Assembly: GCF_004193775.1 (NCBI RefSeq)
Contig: NC_041007.1
Span: forward strand, 29,786,850-29,850,849
DNA: 64,000 nucleotides
Source: Glycine soja
Taxonomy: Eukaryota; Streptophyta; Magnoliopsida; Fabales; Fabaceae
Direction of reading: 5' to 3'
The translations under genes were made by a program, and so were the position numbers. Below are positions 41,461 to 50,428 of this stretch, piece by piece (position 1 is the stretch's first letter; each line of letters begins with the position of its first letter). The notes under the pieces are model-generated. The model was given only the letters and a program-made list of their open reading frames with translations, was not told where the DNA came from and ran no database searches.

Positions 41461-41606
41461 TGAATTTTCTCATAGCTTCCATTTTCAATTACGAGCGTCT
41501 CGATATCCTACGGGACACAATCGAACGTCCGATTGAAAAGTTATTGTCGTTTGAATTTGCTCAGAGCTTCTATTTTAAATTACGAGCGTCTCGATATATT
41601 ACAGGT

Positions 41607-42952
41607 ACGATCTCTTGTTTTTGAAAGAGAGAAAACGTTAAGGCAATTTGGACCATTAACGATTCTTGGGGTGGTCGACAAAAGCGGGGCTTGTGCTCCT
41701 ACGTATCCTCAATTGCGATGAGGAAAATCAGACCTACGTAGTTCTTGCAAAAGCGGTAAAGTCACATGTTGATTTTATGCTTTTGAACGGTCCATGTTAA
41801 CGATAAAAGCAAAGAGGACCGTTTAAGGCGTTGGACCTTAAAAAGCGGTTTTTAGTGATTTTTCGGAAAAAAACTTGATTTGTGAGTTCATTTTAGTCTT
41901 AGTTTCACTTTGGTTATTAACAATTCATTCAAGGAAACTTCCAAAGAAAAACGTCCGATTGATTTTTTTTTATTATTTTATTCAAAATATTTTGATTATT
42001 TTATTATTATTTTCAAGATATTTTGATTATTTTATTATATTTTACTTTTTTTGGTTTAACGAGGTTATAGCGTGAAGATCGGTTAGATTTCGTTTTAACA
42101 GTGATTAAACGAGATTACAACACAAATGATCGGTTGAAATTCATTTTCATTTATTAGACGAGAAAACGGCTTAAATAAATGGTTAAAGCACGTTAAAAAC
42201 GGAAGAAAAGAAAACTGAAAGTAAACGAAATTAAAGTGAAAGTACACAAAACAAGAAATGAATTGAAAGTCCTGATTCGAAAACTTACCCGTTGAAGAAC
42301 GAATAACAAACGAAGAACGGTGAAGAACGACGAAGAACGATGAAGAATTTCCACAGAATCGCTTACGGAAGCGTTACAGAAGTACTTCGACTTGATTTTT
42401 CTTCACGAAAACGTGTTTTTTGCCCAAAATAGCCAAAATGCATAGCCAAGGGTCTTGAACATTTGAAACAGCTCCCCCCCTCCCCTATTTATAGAAAAAA
42501 AGGAGGTGCTTGCCGCCCAAAGACTTAATGAAGACGATTTCTAAGCGCACCCGAATTACTAAGTTCACCCCCCTTTTCGTATTTTACGGAAATTACGGAA
42601 GCCTTACGGAACTGTTTTCGAATTTGATTTTCATCTTTTTTCTCTTCCCTTTTACCAATGTTAAGTGGAATATGCTTACCCAAGGTCCCCGAAAACCATT
42701 TTTCAAAAACGTGGAGGAGCTTGCCGCCCAGTTGCTTCCTCCTTAAGCAACCCAACTTCCAAAATGTTCTGGAAGGGCCTAGATTTGAATTGCTATTTAC
42801 ACCTCTATCTTGATAAGTTCACCCCCCTTACCTTTTTTGGTGATTCTTTTTTCGTAAAGTTACGGAAACTTACGAATCTCGTAACGATACTTGTTTTCTT
42901 TCCGTAATGTTACGGAACCTTGCGGATTACATAATCATCCCCTTTTTGACTT
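41607..42952 (-). mobile_element. Truncated Ogre/Tat-like LTR abutting the satellite
   Basis: From ACGATCTCTTG at 41,607 this aligns with the complete LTR at 50,429-52,366, starting at 50,968. About 540 bp of the outer (downstream) LTR end are missing at the satellite junction. Shared landmarks are GTGGTCGACAAAAGCGGGGC, a GAAGAACGA-rich tract, the reverse-strand TATA box (42,486-42,493) and a TTACGGAA-rich U3. It differs from the right LTR by many substitutions and indels. It also has ~200 extra bases at 42,515-42,725, which partly repeat the TTGCCGCCCA segment. Its last ~120 bp before the gap are nearly identical to 52,020-52,145. It contains no gene. Whether it is the 3' LTR of the neighbouring element or a separate fragment is unclear. 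Confidence 0.8.
42486..42493 (-). promoter_or_regulatory. TATA box of the truncated LTR
   Basis: TATAAATA on the minus strand, followed by GGGG, sits at the same place as the box at 51,861-51,868 in the complete LTR. Confidence 0.5.
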
Positions 42953-43052
42953 NNNNNNNNNNNNNNNNNNNNNNNNNNNNNNNNNNNNNNNNNNNNNNNN
43001 NNNNNNNNNNNNNNNNNNNNNNNNNNNNNNNNNNNNNNNNNNNNNNNNNNNN
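42953..43052. other. Assembly gap (100 N)
   Basis: Exactly 100 Ns, a conventional placeholder for a gap of unknown size. LTR sequence lies to the left and the middle of reverse transcriptase to the right. The rest of RT, RNase H, integrase, the 3' untranslated part and the start of the LTR are all absent, so the true gap is probably several kilobases. Confidence 0.97.
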
Positions 43053-43682
43053 AAATAAAGCGAAATTGGCCGTGTTATCCACGAGGATATCGATGTGTGG
43101 TAAAGGAAAATTGTCCTTGGGACTGGCCCGATTCAGGTCCCGATAATCCACACACATTCGTACTTTCCATCTTTCTTAGGAACTGGTACGATGTTGGCAA
43201 CCCATTCTGGATACCGAGCGACGGCCAGAAATCCAGCGTCAAATTGCTTCTTCACTTCTTCTTTTATTTTCAAGGAGGTTTCGGGCTTCATCCTTCTCAG
43301 TTTCTGTTTTACCGGGGAACACTCGGGATTTAGAGGTAATCGGTGCTGTACAATGTCAGAACTCAAACCGGGCATATCTTGGTATGACCAAGCAAAGATG
43401 TCTTGGTAGTCTTTTAGCAGGATTATTAATTCTTCACGGATAGGTGCGGTAATACCTGTACCTATCTTTACTTCCCTCTTTCCACTGCCAATTCCTAAGT
43501 CTACTAGCTCTGTTTCTTCTTGATGAGGGCCCGTTTCTTGGTCCTCATGGGCGACCATTCTTTCTAGTTCTGGGGGAAGTCCCACATCCTCATTTCCTTC
43601 ATCTTCCGTTTGATTCATTTCTTGCTCGAAGTCGATAGGCGGGTCCCAGGTATTAGTACCTTCGGGGGACTCGTCATCGGAT
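43053..43682 (-). pseudogene. Ogre/Tat-like pol: start of reverse transcriptase (frameshifted, cut by the gap)
   Basis: The frame enters from the candidate splice acceptor at 43,683-43,684 and reads towards the gap. It passes through a linker rich in Glu and Asp, then DYQDIFAWSYQDMPGL, then the RT entry region with WVANIVPVPKKDGK. Near 43,164-43,166 a run of three bases stands where four would keep frame. As a result the frame ending at 43,133 and the one carrying MCVDYRDLNRASPKDNFPLP (from 43,157) overlap. The latter motif is RT domain 1-2 of Ty3-gypsy elements. The polymerase active site and everything after it are missing because of the N gap. The frameshift is either a real lesion or a homopolymer error next to a gap. 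Confidence 0.85.
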
Positions 43683-43858
43683 CTGCCGTTTCAGAAAAAG
43701 AAGTAAACATGCAAATGAATGAGAATGGGTAGAGACCAGGAACAGATGAAGAAAGATCCTTGTATTATAAATTCAAAAACAAAAGACACAAAGCCTTAAC
43801 AAAAGGAAAAACTCTAAAGCCTAGGCCCAACTATAGAGCTTTTAAAACCGTAAAGGTT
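43683..43858 (-). other. Candidate Ogre-type intron between protease and reverse transcriptase
   Basis: Legume Ogre elements are known to carry a partly spliced intron between the protease and RT coding parts. On the minus strand a pyrimidine-rich stretch (TTTACTTCTTTTTCTG) is followed by GGCAG at 43,683-43,687, a good 3' splice site. The bases after it read in frame into the RT linker. The upstream coding frame closes near 43,858. I could not fix the donor; a GT lies in CGGTTTTAAAAG just downstream of that point. Confidence 0.4.
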
Positions 43859-44990
43859 TATATTATGCTCGTTGCGTAAATGCCGGGGCGTTCTTCCACT
43901 CGCCAATTTCCCAGCCGGAAATCAGGAGGGCATGGTCGTACCAAATCCAAAGTACTCGGAACATCATCTTCGCATATCGCGAACACTTGACCTTTGTCTC
44001 CCAGACCCGCGCTTATAAAGCTTCTACTTATGTGGCAGGGCGGGCTTCCTTCACTTTCTTGTCTCCAACGCGAGCTTTAACCACTGTTCTTCCTTCCCGC
44101 GATGCTTCTTTTCATGTCCGCCTGAGTGGGCTTATAGCCTAAACCATACTTCCCACGGTTTCCTTGAGTATTTATCAGGCTAGTTATGCCGCCGTTGTCT
44201 TTGCCTAAACCATCCCGGGTTCATAACCGTTCCCCAGCATAACTCGGGCCATCATTACCGCTGCATCGGACAGACAAGGCTGCCCAAAGAGGGAGTCCAC
44301 GGAGGAAATGCTGACCACCTCAAAAGACTGGAAAGCAGTTTCTAACGATTCTTCTGCGGCTTCCACATAAGGCATGGAGGATGGGCAGCTTACCAAGATG
44401 TCTTCCTCGCCTGACACGATGACCAAGTGCCCCTCCACTACGAATTTCAGCTTTTGGTGGAGTGTAGAAGGCACAACTCCCACTGAGTGGATCCACGGGC
44501 GCCCCAACAGGCAGCTGTAAGGGGGGTTAATATCCATTATTTGGAAGGTGACTTGATAGTTGTGAGGGCCTATTTGTACTGGGAGATCGATCTCTCCCCT
44601 AACCTCTCGGCGAGTGCCGTCGAAGGCACGAACCATCATTGAACTTGGTTTTAAGTGGGAAGCATTGAATGGTAACTTCTCCAAAGTGCTCTTAGGCATC
44701 ACGTTTAAACTGGAACCATTATCGATGAGCACCTTGGCTACGATATGGTCCATACACTTGACTGATACGTGTAAAGCCTTATTATGCCCTCTCCCCTCGG
44801 CGGGGATTTCTTCTTCGGCGAAGGCAAGATAGTTGTTGGCAGTGATATTGTTGACCAGCCCTCCGAAACCTTCTACCGAGATATCTTGGGCCACATGAGC
44901 CTCGTTCAGAACTTTTACTAGCAGAGCCCGATGAGGCTCGGAGCTCATAAGTAACTCCAACAGCGAGACCCTGGCCGGGGTTTTGTTGAG
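43859..44990 (-). pseudogene. Ogre/Tat-like aspartic protease region with G-patch-like tail (broken)
   Basis: After the stop codon that closes gag (44,991-44,993), the same frame continues through LNKTPARVSLLELL into a retropepsin-like domain. The catalytic-type motif is LIDNGSSLNVMP (about 44,670-44,710), and CLLGRPWIHSVG follows. Here the position after the catalytic Asp is Asn (DNGS), a variant common in this lineage. The frame ends at 44,205. A one-base deletion at about 44,210 hides a continuation containing GKDNGGITSL and YGLGYKPT, a G-patch-like segment. A stretch with a pair of compensating frame changes near 44,050-44,100 follows, then a last conserved segment ending near NWRVEERPG (~43,875). 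The protein would have cleaved the gag-pol polyprotein. In this copy it is disrupted. Confidence 0.8.
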
Positions 44991-47459
44991 CTATTCGATA
45001 ACCTTGAATTCGCTCTGCTGAATTATCCGAAGGAACTCGCTGGCTTCCTCTAGCGACACCTCCTTTTTACCATCCTTTTTCTCCGGGGGGCCCTTTGCCG
45101 GAATATCTTTATTCGAAGCGTGGGGTGCTTCGCCATCTTGTTCCTCCACCACTTTTCCTTTTCCCTTGACGTCCGCGGGTTGGACTGGTAGGTCCGGAGG
45201 TGCGAACACACGACCACTACGGGTCACACCACTCAGTCCCATGATATTTGTCACTTTAGCTGACAGCGAGCTGACGTCAATGGCTTCTTCTTCCTTCTCC
45301 CTCGGAGGTGCATATCTCCACGGGACCGCGTGGCTATTTTGGTAGGGGAAAGGAACAGGTTTGGCTACTAAGGGGTGTCCAGGCTTTTGCGAAGCTGTGC
45401 TTTTAGTGAAGTATATCACCAAGGGTTTGGGTTTCGCAACACCGCTCCCCTCCGTAGATTGCATGCATATATGCTGCTCTTCTTTTCCTTCAATGCCGAC
45501 TTCCAGTCGACCTTGATCTATCATCCGCTGTAACAATTCCTCTACTCCCAAACACGTCTCCATGTCATGCATCTCGCCGGAGTGTAGCAGACAGGAATCC
45601 TCCTTACACCCACTATGGGGAATCACACCTCCTTTTTGTAGGGCCTCAAAGATAAACCTCCTAGGGGTTGCCACATCCCTTAAAGGTTTAGACCTGTGCG
45701 GCCTATCGAACTCAACTGCATTAACCGCTCCCCCTCCATGATTGGCGAGCGGGTTGGTTCTCACATTGGGCCGATCCTCTTGGAAAGTCAGCCATCCGGC
45801 ATCCATTAAATGTTGGACCTTGTATTTAAGGGCCAAGCATTTTTCGACGGAATGCCCCGGGACACCCCCATGGTACTTGCAAGTTGCGTTAGGGTCATAC
45901 CACTTCGGGAAAGGGGGTTCGAGGACCCTTCCGGGAGTTACCACGGCCAAATGATTGGCGATGAGGGATGGCAGAAGATCTTCATATGTCATTGGGAGTG
46001 GGGTGAATTCCGGAAATGGCCTCGGAGGGAAGTTCCTTGTCGTGTTGGAATTACCGGCCGGTCGAGTCGTGTTCGGAGTTGGAACTTGGGGAGCTTCCCT
46101 CTGGGTGGGTGCCTTAGGCTGCACGGGTGTTGAACTAGAGGCGTTTCCAGTATGAGCCGAGAAACTTGGGTGATGTTGCGCGTACTGAGGGGTACCATGA
46201 GGTGTTTGCTGGGGTTTGACCCACGCGGGTGTTGAAGAGACGGCATGGGCATCTCCCTCCTTCTTTTTTGCCCCCGTTGCCCCGATTCTTTTGGCATTCG
46301 CATTTGTGGAGGAAACGTAATCAAACTTTCCTCTTTTCAATCCTACCTCGATTCTTTCCCCGGCAAACACTAGATCCGCAAAGCTGGACGACATGTAACC
46401 TACTAGCTTCTCATAGTAGAACACTGGCAGAGTGTCTACCATCATGGTGATCATCTCTCTCTCAACCATGGGAGGAGCTACTTGTGCCGCCAAATCCCTC
46501 CATCGCTGCGCATATTCTTTAAAGGTTTCACCCTCTTTCTTGAACATATTCTGCAGTTGAGTACGGTCAGGAGCCATATCAGAATTGTACTGATACTGCC
46601 TTAGGAAGGCGGTAATCAGATCCTTCCAAGTACGGATACGGGAAGCTTCCAAATTAGTGTACCACACTACCGCAGCTCCGGCCAAGCTATCCTGAAAGAA
46701 GTGTATTAATAGCTTTTCATCTTTAGAGTGGGCGCCCATCTTACGGCAGCACATCTTGAGATGGTTTTTGGGACAAGTCGTCCCTTTATACTTGTCGAAG
46801 TCCGGCACTTTGAACTTCGGGGGAATAACAACATCGGGTACTAAGCAAAGATCCGTCATGTCTGCGAACGGATAGTCCCCAAATCCTTCCACGGCCCTCA
46901 ATCTTTCCTCAAGGAGATCGAGCTTCCTCCTTTCTTCAGTTGCTGGGGGCGGCCCTTCCGTGGACAAAACTATTGGTGGTGCTGCGATGTTGGGTTGAGG
47001 CAACGTGCCTGGTGCCGGCCCTTCGGGGATCGGGGGATAGAACTCGACATCCCTTCGAGCATAATCTTGAGGGTCTTTGTGGACTTCGTCGGGCTGTTGA
47101 GGAGGCTCTCTTTCATGGACGGGAGAAGCAATGTGGCCCGCATCTTCTTGCAAGACGGGTGGTGAATAGTTGGGCGGCAATCCATAAGGGTAAGCCGCTC
47201 GGTTGTATCCCAGGTGAGGGCTGCCATCGTGCCCCAGTGTGTCCCTTCCCCGTCCTACTATGTTTGAGGGAGGATGGTGCGTAGTTGCCAAGAGAGACGG
47301 GTCTGCTTCGGCAGCCAAACTGACAGTGGCGGCGGTGGCCGCGTTCTTCTCTATGAGCTGCTTCATACTTAACATGGCCTCCATCATGGAGGCCATTTGT
47401 TCTTTCAGAGCCGACATGTCGGCTTTCATCTGTTCCTGCGTCTCCTCTTGATCACCCAT
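44991..47459 (-). pseudogene. Ogre/Tat-like gag (822 codons, closed by a premature stop)
   Basis: I chose the start at 47,459 (MGDQEETQEQ), where the gag-like protein begins with an acidic, Met-rich coiled segment. The frame is open a further 60 codons upstream without recognisable content. In order: N-terminal coiled coil (~1-60), Pro-rich linker, Retrotrans_gag domain (~residues 230-390; WKDLITAFLRQYQYNSD and FKEYAQRWRDLAAQV are its typical signatures), a Pro/Thr-rich region, and two Cys/His clusters (CKYHGGVPGHSVEKC and CLLHSGEMHDMETC) resembling zinc knuckles. The stop (TAG at 44,991-44,993) falls inside a conserved stretch, and the same frame continues into the protease. It therefore looks like a nonsense change of a Gln codon, not a natural gag terminus. 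Gag would form the virus-like particle. Confidence 0.85.
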
Positions 47460-47695
47460 CGTTCTAGATTTGGATCTGGTGCGATAGGGATACCTTGCGG
47501 CGCGTTTAGTTATGGTGTTTTTCCCTAAAAAACCAAACGTGAGGAGTGGGTAAAGAAAGAAAATGCATGCTAGAGATGAAATGTAGGAGTGATTTGATTT
47601 GCACAAGCTTTTCAGAGTAGAAACATGGGACCAACTCATTTTATTTCAGAAAGGAAGTCATATCTAGTCAAGGTCTGAGAGACCATACAAGTTCC

Positions 47696-49561
47696 CTAAC
47701 GATTTCTAATTATGTGGGCCATTAAGTCTATCATATGCTGACAATAGCCGAGAAGCCCATGAATCTCTTCGGGGGTGGAGTAGGTGTCTGCCATCGCCTT
47801 GGCCTTGGCTAACAAGCGGGGAAGTTCTTGACTCCCGTTCAAGGTAAGAGCAAACCGGTCCATCCATATGGTTGCCTCTTGGTGTAAAGAGTCGATCACC
47901 CTTCCTCTAGCCTCTTTTTCCGCGTATACTTGAGCATACTCGTCCGCGATTCTATGCTCGTGGGCCATGGCTAGACCCAACTCTTCTTGGTACTTGGCGA
48001 TGATAGCTAGCATGTTGGTCTCCGTCTCGCATAAACACTGAGACAAGCTTCTTTTGGACCTTGAACAAGCAATTAACTCCTCTTTCAGAACCATGCTATG
48101 TGCTCGTGACTGGTCCCTTTCTTCCCTTCGCAACTTGAGTTCGCTATTGCTACCCCATAGAGCTCCGCGAAATTTATTCCGGCCATACTCTTCCTTGCGA
48201 GCTCTCTTGGTCTCTTGTTCAAGGGCTCTTGCGGTAATCGCATTCTCTTCCCGTAACCCGGCACACTCCTTCCGAACGTGTGTAGCGGCCAACTTGAACT
48301 TCTCCTTGGCAAGTTTTGCCTTTCCTAACTCGCTTTTGAGAGCTTGGACTTCTTCATCCTCTTCCGGTGCTTCAAAACTCTCTTCGCTGACGACTTTTAA
48401 CTTGGCGAGCCAATCTAAACCTCGTATATGAACTTTCAGCCATTCGTGGTACTCACCAATGATGCCATTACGAATGCCTCTAAGCTCTTGATCTTTCCTT
48501 AACGGGGTTTCCCATGCCTTATGGATTCTTTGTATAGTCTTGGAATTTTGTGCGCCGAAATCCCTCACAAGGAAAGGAGACATGCTTTCTTCCGTCGGTG
48601 CTCCCCTCATGGGGTACCCTAGTTGTCTTATAGCGAGCGCGGGATTGTAGTTAATACAACCCCTCGTTCCTACCAGCGGAATGTTTGGGTATCTTCCACA
48701 TGAGAAAAGGACTCCTTCTTTTCCTTCCTTCCATCGGGGGAACCAACTGATTGTTCTACCTCCTATCCCGGCCAAGAGCTGGTCCCAATCTATTCTCCTC
48801 TTTTCAGTACACGAGCGATGGCTCAGGAGCGGACATGGATGTCTTGTGTCTTGTTGGAACAAGTGCGAAACCAACCAAACACAGAGGGCGGGTAAGCAAC
48901 AGATGATCCGTGCGCTACTCTTTTCGCACCTTCGGTCAAATGTGTCAAATAGATCTGCCAAGACAGCTACCACCGGACTTTCCTTGCTATGGTGGTAGGC
49001 AAGGAAAGCGTCGATTGCTGCTAGGTCCACCAAACCATCCACGTTTGGAAAGAGGACGACCCCAAAAATTAGCAAAGCTAACACATCCATAAACGGGACC
49101 CAGTCTCCTTGATTGGCCATACCCCTCGCCTTGTCTTCTAGGTACCTCTGTGGTAGGCCCGCTATGCCGTTCCGAGTCTGTTTTATGCGGTCCAAACCTC
49201 TTGTTGAATCCTTGACCACAGTTGCAATTCTGCTCAAAGAGGGGAGACACCTGGAGGAAAGATATGGTTTTCTTCCCCCGAGAGGACATCCTAGAATTTC
49301 CTCAAATTCTTCAATGGTTGGTACTAATTGGAAGTCTCCGAATGTGAAGCACCTCAAAGGCTGGTCGTAGTATTGGGTAAGTGATGCAATGGCTTCTATG
49401 GACACCTCTGCTATGGTCAACTCTAAGATCTTTCCGTAAGTCTTGCGGAAGGTTTGCATTTGGAGGGGTTCCATCAACCGCCCTAATTCCTTGATGCTGG
49501 TGGTATCTAGGCTTTTGACCTTGACTTGGTAGAACCTCTTGCCAGTTTGATTTGTTCCCAT
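47696..49561 (-). CDS. Ogre-type ORF1 upstream of gag (intact, 621 codons)
   Basis: An uninterrupted frame sits between the 5' leader and gag, in the position of the extra ORF1 that defines Ogre elements. I start it at MGTNQTGKRF (49,561); the open frame begins 12 codons earlier. The first ~400 residues resemble the plant retrotransposon domain related to the aminotransferase-like plant mobile domain, with LRCFTFGDFQLVPTIEEFEE and a SHLFQQDTRHPCP segment. Residues ~410-560 are strongly charged (EEDEEVQALKSELGKAKLA, then RARKEEYGRNKF), which predicts a long coiled coil. The function of Ogre ORF1 is not known. It has stayed open while gag-pol next to it is broken, but I cannot tell whether it is expressed. 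The 234-bp space to gag (47,460-47,695) holds nothing I recognise. Confidence 0.8.
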   Translation of the reverse strand: MGTNQTGKRFYQVKVKSLDTTSIKELGRLMEPLQMQTFRKTYGKILELTIAEVSIEAIASLTQYYDQPLRCFTFGDFQLVPTIEEFEEILGCPLGGRKPYLSSRCLPSLSRIATVVKDSTRGLDRIKQTRNGIAGLPQRYLEDKARGMANQGDWVPFMDVLALLIFGVVLFPNVDGLVDLAAIDAFLAYHHSKESPVVAVLADLFDTFDRRCEKSSARIICCLPALCVWLVSHLFQQDTRHPCPLLSHRSCTEKRRIDWDQLLAGIGGRTISWFPRWKEGKEGVLFSCGRYPNIPLVGTRGCINYNPALAIRQLGYPMRGAPTEESMSPFLVRDFGAQNSKTIQRIHKAWETPLRKDQELRGIRNGIIGEYHEWLKVHIRGLDWLAKLKVVSEESFEAPEEDEEVQALKSELGKAKLAKEKFKLAATHVRKECAGLREENAITARALEQETKRARKEEYGRNKFRGALWGSNSELKLRREERDQSRAHSMVLKEELIACSRSKRSLSQCLCETETNMLAIIAKYQEELGLAMAHEHRIADEYAQVYAEKEARGRVIDSLHQEATIWMDRFALTLNGSQELPRLLAKAKAMADTYSTPEEIHGLLGYCQHMIDLMAHIIRNR

Positions 49562-50408
49562 GCTTACTAAAGTGAGACAAAAGTTGGTGCAAATCAAAAC
49601 TCCGATATCTCATGGGTGGGATGGATGAATGCATGATGGAATGCATATGACACAGATGCAATCTAGGAATGCGGGGGTCCGGGGAATTTGTCCCCTTCTT
49701 AGATACGACGTCTAGGGGTAGCAAAATGCCCCAACGCACGTTTTTAAGAAGGCGACACGGACCCTCCGTTGGTTTGTTTACAGAAGGGATCAAGACAGAA
49801 CCCATATGCAATGCCTATGCAAAAGACACAATGCGGGAATGTACACAGTATGACAATATTTACCGAACATAAGCAAAAGGGTATATGATACTCATGCATG
49901 GCAGTGTGAAAAATGGCACGCAACGTGTTTGCTCCGTGCCCCTATTTAAAGGGACCTATAAGGGAGAGAACTAACTAGGCTTTTAGCAATAATCCCCAAG
50001 GTAGTTATATCTCTCTTGATGGTTTCTAGAGGTATCATCCCCTTCGAAGAACATATTGCAGCAGTAGGGACTACTAGCAACAATAAGTTTTCAAAGAGAA
50101 AAGCTCTAGATGAGGGTTCACTGTAATCAAGCAAGTCGGAGACCTAGCATGATCACAGATTCACCTCCACTCCTCATGCTCCCATGAACCCGGGTATAGG
50201 GCCCTTTTTCACTCACAGTGTGTGCAAATAGTGTTGGTGTTTGTGTGCATCAAATGAATAAATATTTACTTCATGCATACATTTTAAAACGCACTAAAAG
50301 CAACAAAGAGTTTATATACACAAGAACATAATGAAAGGAAACCAACAAAAGGGGTAAGTCACGGTAAAACATTGCACAAAATTAAATGGCCTAACTCTCT
50401 AAAAACAG
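49562..50408 (-). other. 5' leader of the Ogre-like element
   Basis: About 850 bp between the primer site and ORF1. No frame with recognisable content occurs. A long untranslated leader is usual for this lineage. I see no further signals. Confidence 0.6.
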
Positions 50409-50426
50409 TCCCCAGCGGAGTCGCCA
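50409..50426 (-). other. Primer binding site, tRNA-Arg type
   Basis: The plus strand reads TCCCCAGCGGAGTCGCCA, matching the 3' end of a plant tRNA-Arg including CCA. It lies two bases from the LTR edge at 50,429. A tRNA-Arg primer is characteristic of Ogre elements. It fixes the orientation (minus) and identifies 50,429-52,366 as the 5' LTR. Confidence 0.85.
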
Positions 50427-50428
50427 AC

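Larger units (their letters stand above)
1826..41606 (+). repeat. Main centromeric satellite array (~437 monomers of ~91 bp)
   Basis: About 39.8 kb of uninterrupted head-to-tail monomers in one orientation. At least two monomer flavours are mixed. One reads TTTCGAGCGTCTCGATATATTACAGGGCTC with GACTTTTCTTAGAG at the boundary. The other reads TTACGAGCGTCTCGATATCCTACGGGACAC with GAATTTGCTCAGAG. Distances between near-identical segments are multiples of ~91 bp (8646, 9191, 8372, 3092 and 2000 bp are about 95, 101, 92, 34 and 22 units). Because 91 is not a multiple of 3, open frames shift with every unit and the many short ORFs are not genes. I saw no CENP-B-box-like motif by eye. Single-base indels and one half-monomer deletion occur. 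Confidence 0.95.

Noticed and set aside
1..41606. Dozens of short open frames (61-124 codons) with similar protein sequences on the plus strand of the satellite.
   Set aside because: They recur because the monomer lacks stops in some frames, they often start at TTG rather than ATG, and the 91-bp period changes frame every unit. A tandem satellite explains them fully.
1..41606. Regularly spaced repeats could suggest a CRISPR array.
   Set aside because: The units are contiguous 91-bp monomers without unique spacers, and the context is a plant centromere.
1..41606. A CENP-B-box-like site in the monomer.
   Set aside because: No match to the conserved TTCG....CGGG core in the right spacing was seen in the common monomer types.
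41875..42907. Several short open frames in the truncated LTR.
   Set aside because: The matching LTR at 50,429-52,366 does not keep them open. The sequence is low-complexity and AT-rich.
45742..48998. Plus-strand open frames opposite Ogre gag and ORF1.
   Set aside because: They are antisense shadows of the long minus-strand frames and show no domain of their own.
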